Assembly (NCBI GenBank): GCA_018712915.1
Contig: DVGC01000014.1
Span: 1-54,851 of the forward strand
Source of the DNA: Candidatus Copromonas faecavium (nom. illeg.)
GTDB taxonomy: Bacteria > Bacillota > Clostridia > Lachnospirales > Lachnospiraceae
DNA: 54,851 nucleotides
Reading direction: 5' to 3'
This document shows positions 15,101 to 23,587 of the stretch, in pieces. Within the stretch, counting starts at the first letter, position 1; every line of letters starts with the position of its first letter. A program made the position numbers and the translations under genes. The notes below the pieces were generated by a model. That model did no database searches, was not told where the DNA came from, and saw only the letters and a list, made by a program, of their open reading frames with translations.

Positions 15101-16756
15101 TTAACGAATGGTAATTCTTCCCTGGCCGGCCGGGTTTGCATACTCCTGACCAACAACACCGCCCAGATATTCAGAAATATAGGAAGTGATGGTATCCACA
15201 TCCACCATGGTATCGTCCTTTAAGATCTCGCAGCCCTGGAACATGCTCATTCCGTCGCCGCCGGACTTTAACCAGTAGTTATGGGAAGCCACCGTGTACA
15301 TTCTGCTGTCATCCAGCGGCTCTCCGTTGACCGTAACATCCGTTACCCGTCTTGCACCGGATACGCCGGCAAAATTGCCCTGCTCATCCAGCTGAACACT
15401 GGAGGGAATGGAGCTGTCGATGGTGTAGGTCATTCCGGATACCTGGATAAATCCGCCGGTTTCCTCCGGATACATCCGGGCTCCCATCTCCAGAGCGTCC
15501 CGAATCTGCGCGCCGGATACGCTGGCCATACAGATCATGTTTCCAAACGGATATACCGTAAGGGCATCTTCATAAGTAATGTCGCCGGCCTCAAGGGTGC
15601 TGCGGATTCCGCCGCCGTTCATAATTCCGATTTCCGCTCCCATCATATAGCGGTACGCATCGGCACAGAAATCACCCAGGTTGGTCTCAGAGCTTCTGAC
15701 CGCTCTTAAGCCGGTTTCCGGATTGGTGTCGGTAAGTGTCACCTCGGAGCGTCCAAGAACCGTCTGCAGAGACTCGGCATACTGGGACTCGATGGAAGAA
15801 ATCAGTGCATCCATATCAGCATCAGCCGCCGGTGTTCCGTCTTCCAGGGTCAGATTGTTTAAAAGCTCTGTGGTAATTTCTCCGGAAGGAGTAATGGTAA
15901 TTTTACCGATGTTGGCAAACTTCGTTCCTGTCTGAGCAACCGGAATCATCTGGCCGTTCTCATTGGGCAGAGTTTCCGTATATACCTGATGGGAATGTCC
16001 GTCGATAACCACATCGATTCCCGTCGTATTGGCCACCACGCTTCTGGAGCTCCAGCGCTCGGTCACTCCGTCCATACCAAGATGGGCTACCAGAACCACA
16101 TAATCAGCGCCTTCCGCCCGGGCTGCATCCACACTTGCCTGAACCTGGCTGTAAAGCGTCTCTCCCGTGGGATCCTCGGAGAAACCGTAAATATACCGGC
16201 CCTGAGCATCCTGGAAGTATGCAGGTGTGGACTTGGTAAAGCTTTCCGGTGTGGTCACTCCTACGTAGGCTACCTGAACATCATCATAATTGATGATTTT
16301 ATAAGGCTTAAATACGGTCGTATTGGAAGGAACATTGACAAAGTTGCAGGAATAATAGCCGCATTCCAGCTGACCATAAAGGCTTAAAAACTGCTCCATT
16401 CCATAATCATACTCATGATTTCCGGGAATGGCAAAATCATAGCCGGCCTGGTTCATAATCTGAATGATATATTCGCCCTCAGACAAAGTTCCCACCGGAG
16501 CTCCCTGAATTGCATCGCCTGCGTCCACAAGCGTCACATAGGGAGTCTGGGCCTCCATCTGCCTGGTATACCAGGCAAGACCGGTATAGCCGATGTTGTC
16601 CTCGATTCCGCAATGGATATCGTTGGTATGAAGGATCACGATATCCTGTTCGATGGCAAACGCCGGCATCGTCATCATTGCGGCTGCCGCCAGGGAAAAG
16701 GCTCCTGTCAGCAGAGTCCGCCTCCCTGTCCCTGTTTTCTGGTTACTGAATCCCAT
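15101..16756 (-). CDS. Secreted 5'-nucleotidase / UDP-sugar hydrolase family metallophosphoesterase
   Basis: A 551-aa exported enzyme. Start 16756 has AAAGGAGG upstream. A signal peptide with an RR-TLLTGAFSLAAAA core ends near AFA (residue about 34). The calcineurin-like metal site is shown by HTNDIH, DAGDAIQG, GNHEYDYG and DGHSHQ; the C-terminal 5'-nucleotidase domain has NGGGIRS and FGNMICM. It probably dephosphorylates extracellular nucleotides or sugar nucleotides. There is no LPxTG motif or C-terminal membrane anchor, so it is likely released or loosely wall-bound. The product ends in GQGRITIR. Confidence 0.9.
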   Translation of the reverse strand: MGFSNQKTGTGRRTLLTGAFSLAAAAMMTMPAFAIEQDIVILHTNDIHCGIEDNIGYTGLAWYTRQMEAQTPYVTLVDAGDAIQGAPVGTLSEGEYIIQIMNQAGYDFAIPGNHEYDYGMEQFLSLYGQLECGYYSCNFVNVPSNTTVFKPYKIINYDDVQVAYVGVTTPESFTKSTPAYFQDAQGRYIYGFSEDPTGETLYSQVQASVDAARAEGADYVVLVAHLGMDGVTERWSSRSVVANTTGIDVVIDGHSHQVYTETLPNENGQMIPVAQTGTKFANIGKITITPSGEITTELLNNLTLEDGTPAADADMDALISSIESQYAESLQTVLGRSEVTLTDTNPETGLRAVRSSETNLGDFCADAYRYMMGAEIGIMNGGGIRSTLEAGDITYEDALTVYPFGNMICMASVSGAQIRDALEMGARMYPEETGGFIQVSGMTYTIDSSIPSSVQLDEQGNFAGVSGARRVTDVTVNGEPLDDSRMYTVASHNYWLKSGGDGMSMFQGCEILKDDTMVDVDTITSYISEYLGGVVGQEYANPAGQGRITIR

Positions 16757-16832
16757 ATTTTTGTCCTCCTTTAATGTATCGTTCGCACCCCGGCAATTCA
16801 CATTTCTCATACATCCGGATTGTGCAAAATGG

Positions 16833-16863
16833 AAAAAGGTCCCATGAATCTCTTCATGAAACC
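16833..16863 (-). terminator. Terminator of the efp gene
   Basis: In minus-strand RNA, GGU..CAUGAA-GAGA-UUCAUG..ACC is followed by UUUUU (16833-16837 reversed). It lies 17 nt beyond the efp stop. Confidence 0.8.
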
Positions 16864-16879
16864 CTTTATCATCCCTTCA

Positions 16880-17437
16880 TTATGCTCTGGACAGATACTC
16901 GCCCGTACGTGTGTCAATTTTTACTTTGTCGCCCTGGTTTACAAACAGCGGAACGCTGATCTGTGCACCGGTCTCAACAATGGCGGGTTTGGTTGCACCA
17001 GTAGCCGTATCGCCCTTAAAGCCCGGCTCTGTATCCGTAATCTCAAGCTCTACAAACAGAGGTGCCTCTACGGAAAATACGTTTCCATTGTAGGAGCAGA
17101 CTTTTACTGTCTCATTCTCCTTCACGAATTTGAGAGCATCGCCTACGATGTCCTTGTTTAATGCAACCTGCTCATATGTGTTCATATCCATGAAGTTATA
17201 TAAGTCACCGTCTTCATACAGATACTGCATATCCACACGATCAATTCTCGCAGCCGGGAATTTCTCAGTGGGACGGAAGGTTCTCTCTACCACGCCTCCG
17301 TTAATCACGTTTTTTAATTTTGTTCTGACAAAAGCAGCGCCCTTACCGGGTTTTACGTGCTGAAATTCCAGAATCTGAACGACCTGACCGTCAATCTCAA
17401 GGGTAATGCCGTTTCTAAAATCACCTGCAGATACCAT
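16880..17437 (-). CDS. efp: Translation elongation factor P
   Basis: A 185-aa protein that rescues ribosomes stalled at polyproline. Three beta-barrel (KOW, OB, C-terminal) domains are covered; the modification-loop motif KPGKG places lysine 32 at the tip. C-terminal [20 protein letters not shown] is the family signature. No EpmA/EpmB-type modification gene is nearby. Preceded by GGAGG and its own promoter within the end of the yqeG region. Confidence 0.97.
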   Translation of the reverse strand: MVSAGDFRNGITLEIDGQVVQILEFQHVKPGKGAAFVRTKLKNVINGGVVERTFRPTEKFPAARIDRVDMQYLYEDGDLYNFMDMNTYEQVALNKDIVGDALKFVKENETVKVCSYNGNVFSVEAPLFVELEITDTEPGFKGDTATGATKPAIVETGAQISVPLFVNQGDKVKIDTRTGEYLSRA

Positions 17438-17503
17438 AAATGATATTCCTCCTTAAAACTCGTCGTTTCTTCTTATCTTCACCCGTAGACATTATTCTAT
17501 CCT

Positions 17504-17532
17504 ATTCTATACTATAATCTGCCGCTTTTCAA
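17504..17532 (-). promoter_or_regulatory. efp promoter
   Basis: Minus strand TTGAAA (17527-17532), 17-nt spacer, TAGAAT (17504-17509), directly abutting the yqeG stop. A second TAGAAT copy follows 11 nt downstream. Confidence 0.7.
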
Positions 17533-18057
17533 CTATTTTTTGCAAAAAGCAGTCCCCCTTGAAGCCTTCCTTTTCAGGTAGGAACGGAGCACAACTGCTT
17601 CCAGCTTTCGTTTCAGCACAATCTGAATTTCCTCCCGGGGATTGATAGGCTTTACCAGAATGGAAAAAATACCGGCCCGGTTTGCTCCCCATACATCGGT
17701 AAACAGCTGGTCACCGATCAGAACCGTATGCTCCTTATCCGTTCCCATAAGAACCATGGCCTTCTCATAGCCCTTCCTGGACGGTTTTCCTCCCTTTTCA
17801 ATATAAGGACTTCCAACCTGTTTCGCAAAAGGCTCCACCCTTGGCTTTTTATTGTTGGACAGGATACAGGTGGAGAATCCAATCGCTCTCAGGTGCTCAA
17901 ATAAATCGACAGCCGCCTGGTCTGCCGGCGCCCCATGGGGAACCAGGGTATTGTCCACATCAAAGATAATCCCGCAGATACCCTGACGATACAGTTTTTC
18001 ATATGGAATCTTATATGCGCTTTCCACATACTGTCCCGGATAAAACGCCTCAAGCAT
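17533..18057 (-). CDS. YqeG family HAD IIIA-type phosphatase
   Basis: A 174-aa HAD-superfamily protein with motif I FDVDNTLV (about residue 32-39), motif II ILSNNKK, and motif III/IV GDQLFTDVWGANR. This matches B. subtilis YqeG in length and pattern. The physiological substrate in this lineage is not established by the sequence. It overlaps the nrdR stop by 8 bp, so it is co-translated with nrdR. Confidence 0.9.
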   Translation of the reverse strand: MLEAFYPGQYVESAYKIPYEKLYRQGICGIIFDVDNTLVPHGAPADQAAVDLFEHLRAIGFSTCILSNNKKPRVEPFAKQVGSPYIEKGGKPSRKGYEKAMVLMGTDKEHTVLIGDQLFTDVWGANRAGIFSILVKPINPREEIQIVLKRKLEAVVLRSYLKRKASRGTAFCKK

Positions 18058-18523
18058 GTTCCGGCTCCTGCTTATTGTTTAAAAATTTTGCCAGCTCGTC
18101 CATAAACGCATTCACATCCTTAAACTCCCGGTATACGGATGCGAACCGGACATAAGCCACCTCATCCACATCCTTCAGCTTGCGCATCACCAGTTCTCCT
18201 ACGACGGATGCGGGAATTTCCTTTTCTTCCATACTGAAGATTTCCGTTTCGATCTCATCGATCATACTGCGGATCTGATCCGAGGAAACCGGCCTTTTAT
18301 GGCAGGACAGCAGAATCCCTTTTTCAATCTTGGAACGGTCATAGGTTTCCCGGGAATCATCTTTTTTAATAATCATAAGCGGCAGCGTTTCCAGCTTTTC
18401 ATAGGTGGTGAACCGTTTTCCGCACTGTTCACACTGACGGCGGCGGCGGATGGCACTGTTGTCGTCTGCCGGACGGGAATCGATTACTTTTGTATCCTGC
18501 GCATTGCAGTATGGGCACTTCAT
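18050..18523 (-). CDS. nrdR: Transcriptional repressor NrdR
   Basis: A 157-aa zinc-ribbon/ATP-cone repressor of ribonucleotide reductase genes. Zinc cysteines at 3, 6, 31 and 34 (MKCPYC, QCEQCG), RRRR basic patch, then the ATP-cone (residues about 46-136). Start 18523 has GGAGGAGAAGG upstream; the frame open to 18628 has no support. No nrd genes are in this window, so its targets lie elsewhere. Confidence 0.95.
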   Translation of the reverse strand: MKCPYCNAQDTKVIDSRPADDNSAIRRRRQCEQCGKRFTTYEKLETLPLMIIKKDDSRETYDRSKIEKGILLSCHKRPVSSDQIRSMIDEIETEIFSMEEKEIPASVVGELVMRKLKDVDEVAYVRFASVYREFKDVNAFMDELAKFLNNKQEPEHA

Positions 18524-18656
18524 GGATCCTTCTCCTCCATTGCATTTCTTTGCACGGATTCCGAAACAGGGCAGTCTCCATCCCGGAATCCTATTCTTAT
18601 TATAGCACAAAGCAGCAATCCGCCGCAAGTCCGGGTTCCCTCTCCTTCGGGTCCGC

Positions 18657-18920
18657 TTATCGGCGGTTTCCAGGCGGCCTCTGGCGCTTCTCGTCTACCT
18701 TGACAAGAACAATCTCGTCACCAAAACGGCAGATATCCCCAAAGGGGATCACATATTCCTTTTCTCTCCCCAGAAACCCGCAAATACATCCCGGGCCGGG
18801 AACAATGATGGCCTTTATCTGGCCCGTGCAGGGATCAAACTCCATATCCCCCACAAAGCCCAGACGCCTGCAGTCGCAGATATTAATAACCTCCCGGCGT
18901 TTCAGCTCGCTCATACGCAT
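18657..18920 (-). CDS. YlmC/YmxH family PRC-barrel sporulation-associated protein
   Basis: An 87-aa PRC-barrel-like protein (MSELKRREVINICDCRRLGFVGD...). The GDMEFDPCTGQIKAIIVPGP and IPFGDICRFGDEIVLV strands are characteristic of YlmC/YmxH in endospore formers. GGAGGG lies 8 nt before ATG 18920. Its molecular function is not known. Presence supports a sporulating Firmicute host. Confidence 0.85.
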   Translation of the reverse strand: MRMSELKRREVINICDCRRLGFVGDMEFDPCTGQIKAIIVPGPGCICGFLGREKEYVIPFGDICRFGDEIVLVKVDEKRQRPPGNRR

Positions 18921-18988
18921 GGAAAAGCCCTCCGGGGAACCGTTTTCCTTGCTTTAGCATATGCACCCGGGCCCGCACAAGTTCCGGA

Positions 18989-19606
18989 CTACAGTCTGTT
19001 TTTAAAATAGCCTTCGGCACAGTAAATCGCACCCACCGGATTATGAGCCAGCACCCGGTCCTTGGCCACCAGTGTCGTTACCATCGCATCAGAATACCGG
19101 TAAAACAAGGAATCATGACCGACGCAAAGTCCAAGGGCAATATTAAATTCCGTTTTCTGCTCATTTAACAGCTTGGCCTGAAGGATCGGATTGCACATCG
19201 CCTCAAACTGGCCGGGATTTAACTTCTTCTCATCCGGAATCCCGGTCTCTGCCTTATCAACGCCGCCGGATTTACAGACAGCTGATACCACTTCCAGCCC
19301 GTTCTTTCTCAGCAGATCCGCCACAACCTTGGCTTCCTTATAAAGGCCGACACAGAATGCCAGTCCCACCTTCCGGTATCCCATTCTCTGACAGAAAACA
19401 ACGGTTTCCTTCAGTCTGGGCCACTGGCAGTAACCGTCATGCTCAAGAACGGATGAGGTAACGAAAAACCGGTTCACATCCGGCTTCTCATATTCCTTTT
19501 TTGCCTCAGCCACCAGTTCCTCCTGCCTCATGGGACAGTTTTTCGGCATATTCTTATGCTCCGGATCTTTACAGGCATGAATAGTACAGTTTGCACAGGT
19601 ATACAT
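18989..19606 (-). CDS. DUF1847 domain protein, putative metal-binding
   Basis: A 205-aa protein. ATG 19606 is chosen because AGGAGGACTGTCAT precedes it; the frame open to 19708 overlaps the upstream gene and lacks an RBS. The N-terminus has four cysteines at 4, 7, 12 and 24 that look like a zinc or Fe-S site; further C/H-containing segments are GLAFCVGLYKEAK, SAVCKSGGVDK and ALGLCVGHDSLFY. Matches the DUF1847 pattern; biochemical role unknown. It follows an amidohydrolase gene by 55 nt and is probably co-transcribed with it. Confidence 0.8.
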   Translation of the reverse strand: MYTCANCTIHACKDPEHKNMPKNCPMRQEELVAEAKKEYEKPDVNRFFVTSSVLEHDGYCQWPRLKETVVFCQRMGYRKVGLAFCVGLYKEAKVVADLLRKNGLEVVSAVCKSGGVDKAETGIPDEKKLNPGQFEAMCNPILQAKLLNEQKTEFNIALGLCVGHDSLFYRYSDAMVTTLVAKDRVLAHNPVGAIYCAEGYFKNRL

Positions 19607-19661
19607 ATGACAGTCCTCCTCTTTCTTTACACAGTCTGCAGGATATTTGGGTGTGAAACCC

Positions 19662-20498
19662 TTAAAAGCGAAAACCTCTGAAGGAAAAATCCTCAATCTT
19701 CTTTCCAAGAATTTTTAAAGCATTTCCTCCCAGCATCAGTTCCTTTTCTGATTCCGAAAAAGAACTGCTCCGGATATAGTCGATGGCTGCTTTCTGAGTA
19801 CCATAGGGAAAATCGCTTCCATACAGCACCCGGTCCGGTCCAAATTCCGCCGCCAGACGCTCAAAATCTGCCAGCTCCTGCCGCTCGGCACTCATGGCCG
19901 TATCGATAAATACGTTTTCCGGCAGATTTGTCAGAGACTCCCCCTCCCTGGCTTCCATGGAGCGGCCGCCCATATGGGCCAGAATCACCGGGACATCCGG
20001 AAGGTAACGGATCAGCTTTTCCACACCGGACGGATATAAATCATAGGGCCGCTCCTGGCGGGCAGAGCCGCAGTGAATTAGGACCGGAAACCCCAGATGG
20101 TTGATATGCTTCCACATTTCCGCATATTTTTTATCGGTCAGATCCACCTGCTGAAAAGGCGGATGAAGCTTGATTCCCGCCAGCCCCATGTCCTTCAGCT
20201 TTTCGATCTCCTCCAGCACATGTTCACAATCCGGATGAAGTCCTCCAAAGGAGAGGAGATTGGGCCGCATCACTTCCCTGGCAAACCGGTTCACATCCGT
20301 CTGATTCGCCGGCTTGGTCACGACAGGAAGGTTCACCGATAACGCCACGTTCTCTTCCTGCATCCGCGCCAGAAGGTTTTCCTTTATGGGGAGTTTGGAA
20401 ACGTCGTCATTTTCCCGCCCAGAGACTTTCATGGCACGCCTCGCAAGAGCCACCGGATAAATGTGTGTATGAATATCGATAATCAGCTGGTTTTTCAT
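19662..20498 (-). CDS. Amidohydrolase family protein (COG2159 type TIM-barrel)
   Basis: A 278-aa metal-dependent hydrolase or decarboxylase of the amidohydrolase superfamily. DIHTHIYP (residues about 8-15) gives the HxH metal ligands; GIKLHPPFQ, PVLIHCGSA, VILAHMGG and RVLYGSDFPYG carry the later ligands, the last with the catalytic aspartate. Similar enzymes act on aromatic acids or simple amides; the substrate cannot be named. Paired with the DUF1847 gene. Confidence 0.85.
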   Translation of the reverse strand: MKNQLIIDIHTHIYPVALARRAMKVSGRENDDVSKLPIKENLLARMQEENVALSVNLPVVTKPANQTDVNRFAREVMRPNLLSFGGLHPDCEHVLEEIEKLKDMGLAGIKLHPPFQQVDLTDKKYAEMWKHINHLGFPVLIHCGSARQERPYDLYPSGVEKLIRYLPDVPVILAHMGGRSMEAREGESLTNLPENVFIDTAMSAERQELADFERLAAEFGPDRVLYGSDFPYGTQKAAIDYIRSSSFSESEKELMLGGNALKILGKKIEDFSFRGFRF

Positions 20499-20581
20499 GC
20501 TATTCCCTCTGTTCTGACTGTTTTTGCTTCTTCTATCTTAATATTTTTAGAAATTTCTGTAAACAAAAAAACAGATTGGTT

Positions 20582-22039
20582 TTATTCCTGTTCCGGCAGG
20601 CTGTTGGCATACTTCCGTATCATTGCAATATTCTTCTCTCTGGAGTGGACATCTCCATTTTCCTCCATGCTGCCGATGTATTCCATAAAAGAGCGGCACA
20701 GGGAGTTTTCACGAATCAGAAGGAACCGGTATCCCAGCCGCTCATCATAAAGAATCAAACTCAGGCCGCAGCCGCCGCTGGCAAATGCATTCAGCCGTTT
20801 AGTAAGCTTCAGGCTCTTCTCATTGATAAAACCGATTTCTCCTTCTCCGTTTTCTATGCTCTGAGCAATCCGGTCGAGAATCAGCCGCCGTTCCTTTAAC
20901 GTCAGCGGTCTGGTATATTCCCTGGGGTAATCTGCACAGATTCCGGTTTCGGCAAATTCCCGGATTCCTTCTTCTGTAAAGAAATGGCAGAACCGGCCCA
21001 CGTCTGCCAGCTGTGCCGTTCTCTGGAGAAACCCTTCAATCAGCTCCCTGCGCCTTGGAATGTCCTTTGCCACCACTGCCTCCACCAGTTCCCGGTCCGC
21101 CCATACCGCAAAGCAGGGCTGGTACTCAAGAAAAAACCGTTCCCCTGCCTGATTGTCAATCTCCAGGAGATGAAGCATCATTTCCTCCGCCGTGCTGTAA
21201 TACCGTGCAAAGGGCTCCGCGCCCTGAATCCGTTCCATGAAGCCTCTCCGGTACTGAATTTCCGCCTCACGGTCATGAATGCAGACAGCTTCCTCCATAT
21301 CTGCGGACAGGAGAATCACATGCCCCTCAAAAATCACATAGTAAGGATATAAAAGCCCGTTGTTTCCATCCATCACCGGATAATTATGATAGTAAAAGTA
21401 GGTCTCATAATCCTCACCTGCCTGAAAATAATAAGGCATCAGGTTATTGAGAACCCGGAGATTATGGTACCGGAAGCTGACCGCATCCGCCCGTTTTACC
21501 AGCTGAACCAGCTGGATAATCTTCAGCCTTCCGGGAGCCAGCCGCCCGTTTCCGTCCACGGCCGGCACAAACCGGTTCAGCTCAAATATTTCTGCCGGAA
21601 TGTAAACACAGGCGTGAACCGTGTCCTCCTTCAGCGCCTGGCTGAGCCTGGACCATACAAACCGTTCTACCGCCACTCTTCCGTGGACCGTCTGAAGCTT
21701 CTCACTGCCGTCACGGATCAGCGCCGATATCTCCGGCTCCACCGCACTCATATCCGCCGTGCGTTCCAGTATTTCCCGAATCGCTTTCCTCTGAAAATAA
21801 AAATCCGCCCCATAAAGAGCCAGAAGATACCGTTCCGTCAGCTCCTTCTGTTCCTGACGGTTCAGGTTTAAATTTGCCCGGATGATCTCAAACACCTGCC
21901 GGCTGGGCACCCGGTCCCCGGATACGTACCGCTGGATATTCACCCGGTTAATGCCTGTAATTCTGGCAAAACTGAAATTTGTATAACCGCTCTCCCGGAT
22001 AAAAAGCTCCAGTAGACTGCTGAAACTGCGTTCTTTCAT
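20582..22039 (-). CDS. Large XRE-like HTH protein of unknown function
   Basis: A 485-aa protein I do not recognise beyond its N-terminus. Residues about 10-70 look like an XRE-type DNA-binding domain (FARITGINRVNIQRYVSGDRVPSRQVFEII). The rest has no transmembrane segment, catalytic signature or low-complexity region that I can assign; it contains alternating aromatic-rich strands (FRYHNLRVLNNLMPYYF, YFYYHNYPVMDGNNG). It may be a ligand-sensing regulator with a large C-terminal domain. AGGGGTG precedes ATG 22039. It stands alone between the amidohydrolase and dipeptidase genes. Confidence 0.6.
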   Translation of the reverse strand: MKERSFSSLLELFIRESGYTNFSFARITGINRVNIQRYVSGDRVPSRQVFEIIRANLNLNRQEQKELTERYLLALYGADFYFQRKAIREILERTADMSAVEPEISALIRDGSEKLQTVHGRVAVERFVWSRLSQALKEDTVHACVYIPAEIFELNRFVPAVDGNGRLAPGRLKIIQLVQLVKRADAVSFRYHNLRVLNNLMPYYFQAGEDYETYFYYHNYPVMDGNNGLLYPYYVIFEGHVILLSADMEEAVCIHDREAEIQYRRGFMERIQGAEPFARYYSTAEEMMLHLLEIDNQAGERFFLEYQPCFAVWADRELVEAVVAKDIPRRRELIEGFLQRTAQLADVGRFCHFFTEEGIREFAETGICADYPREYTRPLTLKERRLILDRIAQSIENGEGEIGFINEKSLKLTKRLNAFASGGCGLSLILYDERLGYRFLLIRENSLCRSFMEYIGSMEENGDVHSREKNIAMIRKYANSLPEQE

Positions 22040-22109
22040 ACTTCACCCCTGTTTTTCCGTAATCGTTCACATGCAGCCCGGATTGAGCCCGGCTTCCGTT
22101 TTCATGTAG

Positions 22110-22139
22110 AAAAATACGCTCCGGAACCTGTCCGGAGCG
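22110..22139 (-). terminator. Terminator of the dipeptidase gene
   Basis: CGCTCCGGA (22118-22126) pairs perfectly with TCCGGAGCG (22131-22139), loop ACCTG region, with a minus-strand T-run at 22110-22114. It follows the dipeptidase stop by 6 nt. Confidence 0.85.
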
Positions 22140-22145
22140 CCGAAA

Positions 22146-23549
22146 TCAACCGCAAAGCTCCACAATTACCTGCGCAAAAATCTTGGCGCTGGTTAAGAGC
22201 TCTTTCACCACTGCAAACTCATCCGGTCCATGCATGTGATTTTCCGTTTCCGGCATGGATGCCCCGAAAGCGACACCGTTTTTCAAATCATGGACATATG
22301 TTCCGCCTCCGATGGCGAGGCATTCTCCCTTCCGGCCCGTATAATGCTCATAAGCCTTCAGAAGAGTTTTTACAAACTCCGATTCCCCTGATACATGATG
22401 AGGCGGGGACATGGACTCGGTGGAAAAAGCAAATCCCTCCTTCTCCATCGCCGCCTTTGCCGGCTTCAGTGTGTTCTCCTCATTGGCACAGAGCGGGCAG
22501 CGGCTGTCAAATTCTCCGGAAAGCTCCGTCTCTGTGATCTTTAAAATGCTGAAGGCCAGCGTCAGCTCTCCGGAAAGCTCATCTTTCTGACTGATGCCAA
22601 GTCCGGCTCCCAGCCAGTCTCCATGAGGAATCAGGCGGTTTAAGGCACGAACTTTCTTAAGCTGTCCGCAGTCTGCCAACGGCAGCTTCTCAGTCAGCGC
22701 CAGAAGCCCGGTCAGAGCATTCTTTCCTTTCCACGGAGTGGATGCGTGTCCGCTTTCTCCCTCCGCCTCGATTTTCAGCAGCCCATCCTCGGCAGACATA
22801 ACAAACCGGAGTCCCAGTTCCTGTCCGGCCCGGTTCACCAGCTCCTCCACATCATCCCCCTCCAGGCCTTCAAAAAGCGCGTACGCCTTTCCCGGAACCA
22901 CGTTGGATTTTACGCCGCTTTCAAAAGAAACCAGACGCGGAAGGGCACCGCTCTTTTCAAAAGCAGCGGAAAACTGTCCATGGAAGTGGCCCTTTTCAAT
23001 ATTGATAACCGGGAAGGAAGCGTCGGGAGAAAAGGTCATGGGAGCCTCCTCCTCCACGCTGTAATAATGCTCAATGTCCGTACTTCCGCACTCTTCATCG
23101 GTACCCAGCACCAGACGCACATTCTTCTTTAGCGGAATGCCCAGTTCTCTTACGGCCCGCATGGCATAAAGGGCCGCCACCGCCGGTCCCTTGTCATCCG
23201 CCGTTCCGCGGCCGTAAATCCTTCCATCCTTCACCACCGGCTGGAATGGCTCGGTCACGGTCCATCCCTCTCCGCCGGGAACCACATCCAGATGGGCCAG
23301 TATTTCCAGCTGTCTTTCCTTATCATTCAAATCGATGGTTCCCACGTAGTTATCATAGTTGTTGATGGAAAATCCATAGCTTTCCCCCAGATGCAGGGCC
23401 TCTCTCAGGACCTCAAAGCAGCCCTGTCCATAAGGCTTTCCGGCCCGGTAAGACTTCTTTGTGCTGTCGATGGCACAAAGGGCCGCAATATCCTCCAGCA
23501 TTTCATTCTGATGGGCATCAATAAACCGGTCAATTTTCTCTCTGTACAT
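22146..23549 (-). CDS. M20 family dipeptidase (PepV/Sapep-like)
   Basis: A 467-aa cytosolic metallopeptidase of the M20/PepV group that cleaves dipeptides with broad specificity. Metal/catalytic motifs: AHLDVVPGG (H), GRGTADDKGP (bridging D), GTDEECGS (catalytic E and metal E), and C-terminal GGGTYVHDL. A PepV-like lid domain fills the middle. Length is typical (about 465-470). GGAGGG lies 7 nt before ATG 23549. It probably helps amino-acid nutrition; not obviously in an operon. Confidence 0.9.
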   Translation of the reverse strand: MYREKIDRFIDAHQNEMLEDIAALCAIDSTKKSYRAGKPYGQGCFEVLREALHLGESYGFSINNYDNYVGTIDLNDKERQLEILAHLDVVPGGEGWTVTEPFQPVVKDGRIYGRGTADDKGPAVAALYAMRAVRELGIPLKKNVRLVLGTDEECGSTDIEHYYSVEEEAPMTFSPDASFPVINIEKGHFHGQFSAAFEKSGALPRLVSFESGVKSNVVPGKAYALFEGLEGDDVEELVNRAGQELGLRFVMSAEDGLLKIEAEGESGHASTPWKGKNALTGLLALTEKLPLADCGQLKKVRALNRLIPHGDWLGAGLGISQKDELSGELTLAFSILKITETELSGEFDSRCPLCANEENTLKPAKAAMEKEGFAFSTESMSPPHHVSGESEFVKTLLKAYEHYTGRKGECLAIGGGTYVHDLKNGVAFGASMPETENHMHGPDEFAVVKELLTSAKIFAQVIVELCG

Positions 23550-23587
23550 CGTTTGTCCCTCCAGTTTTCTTTTCTGTCTTAACTGTC

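Noticed and set aside
20510..20580. Possible terminator with CTGT/ACAG arms after the HTH gene
   Set aside because: Only four paired bases; too weak to call despite the A/T-run.
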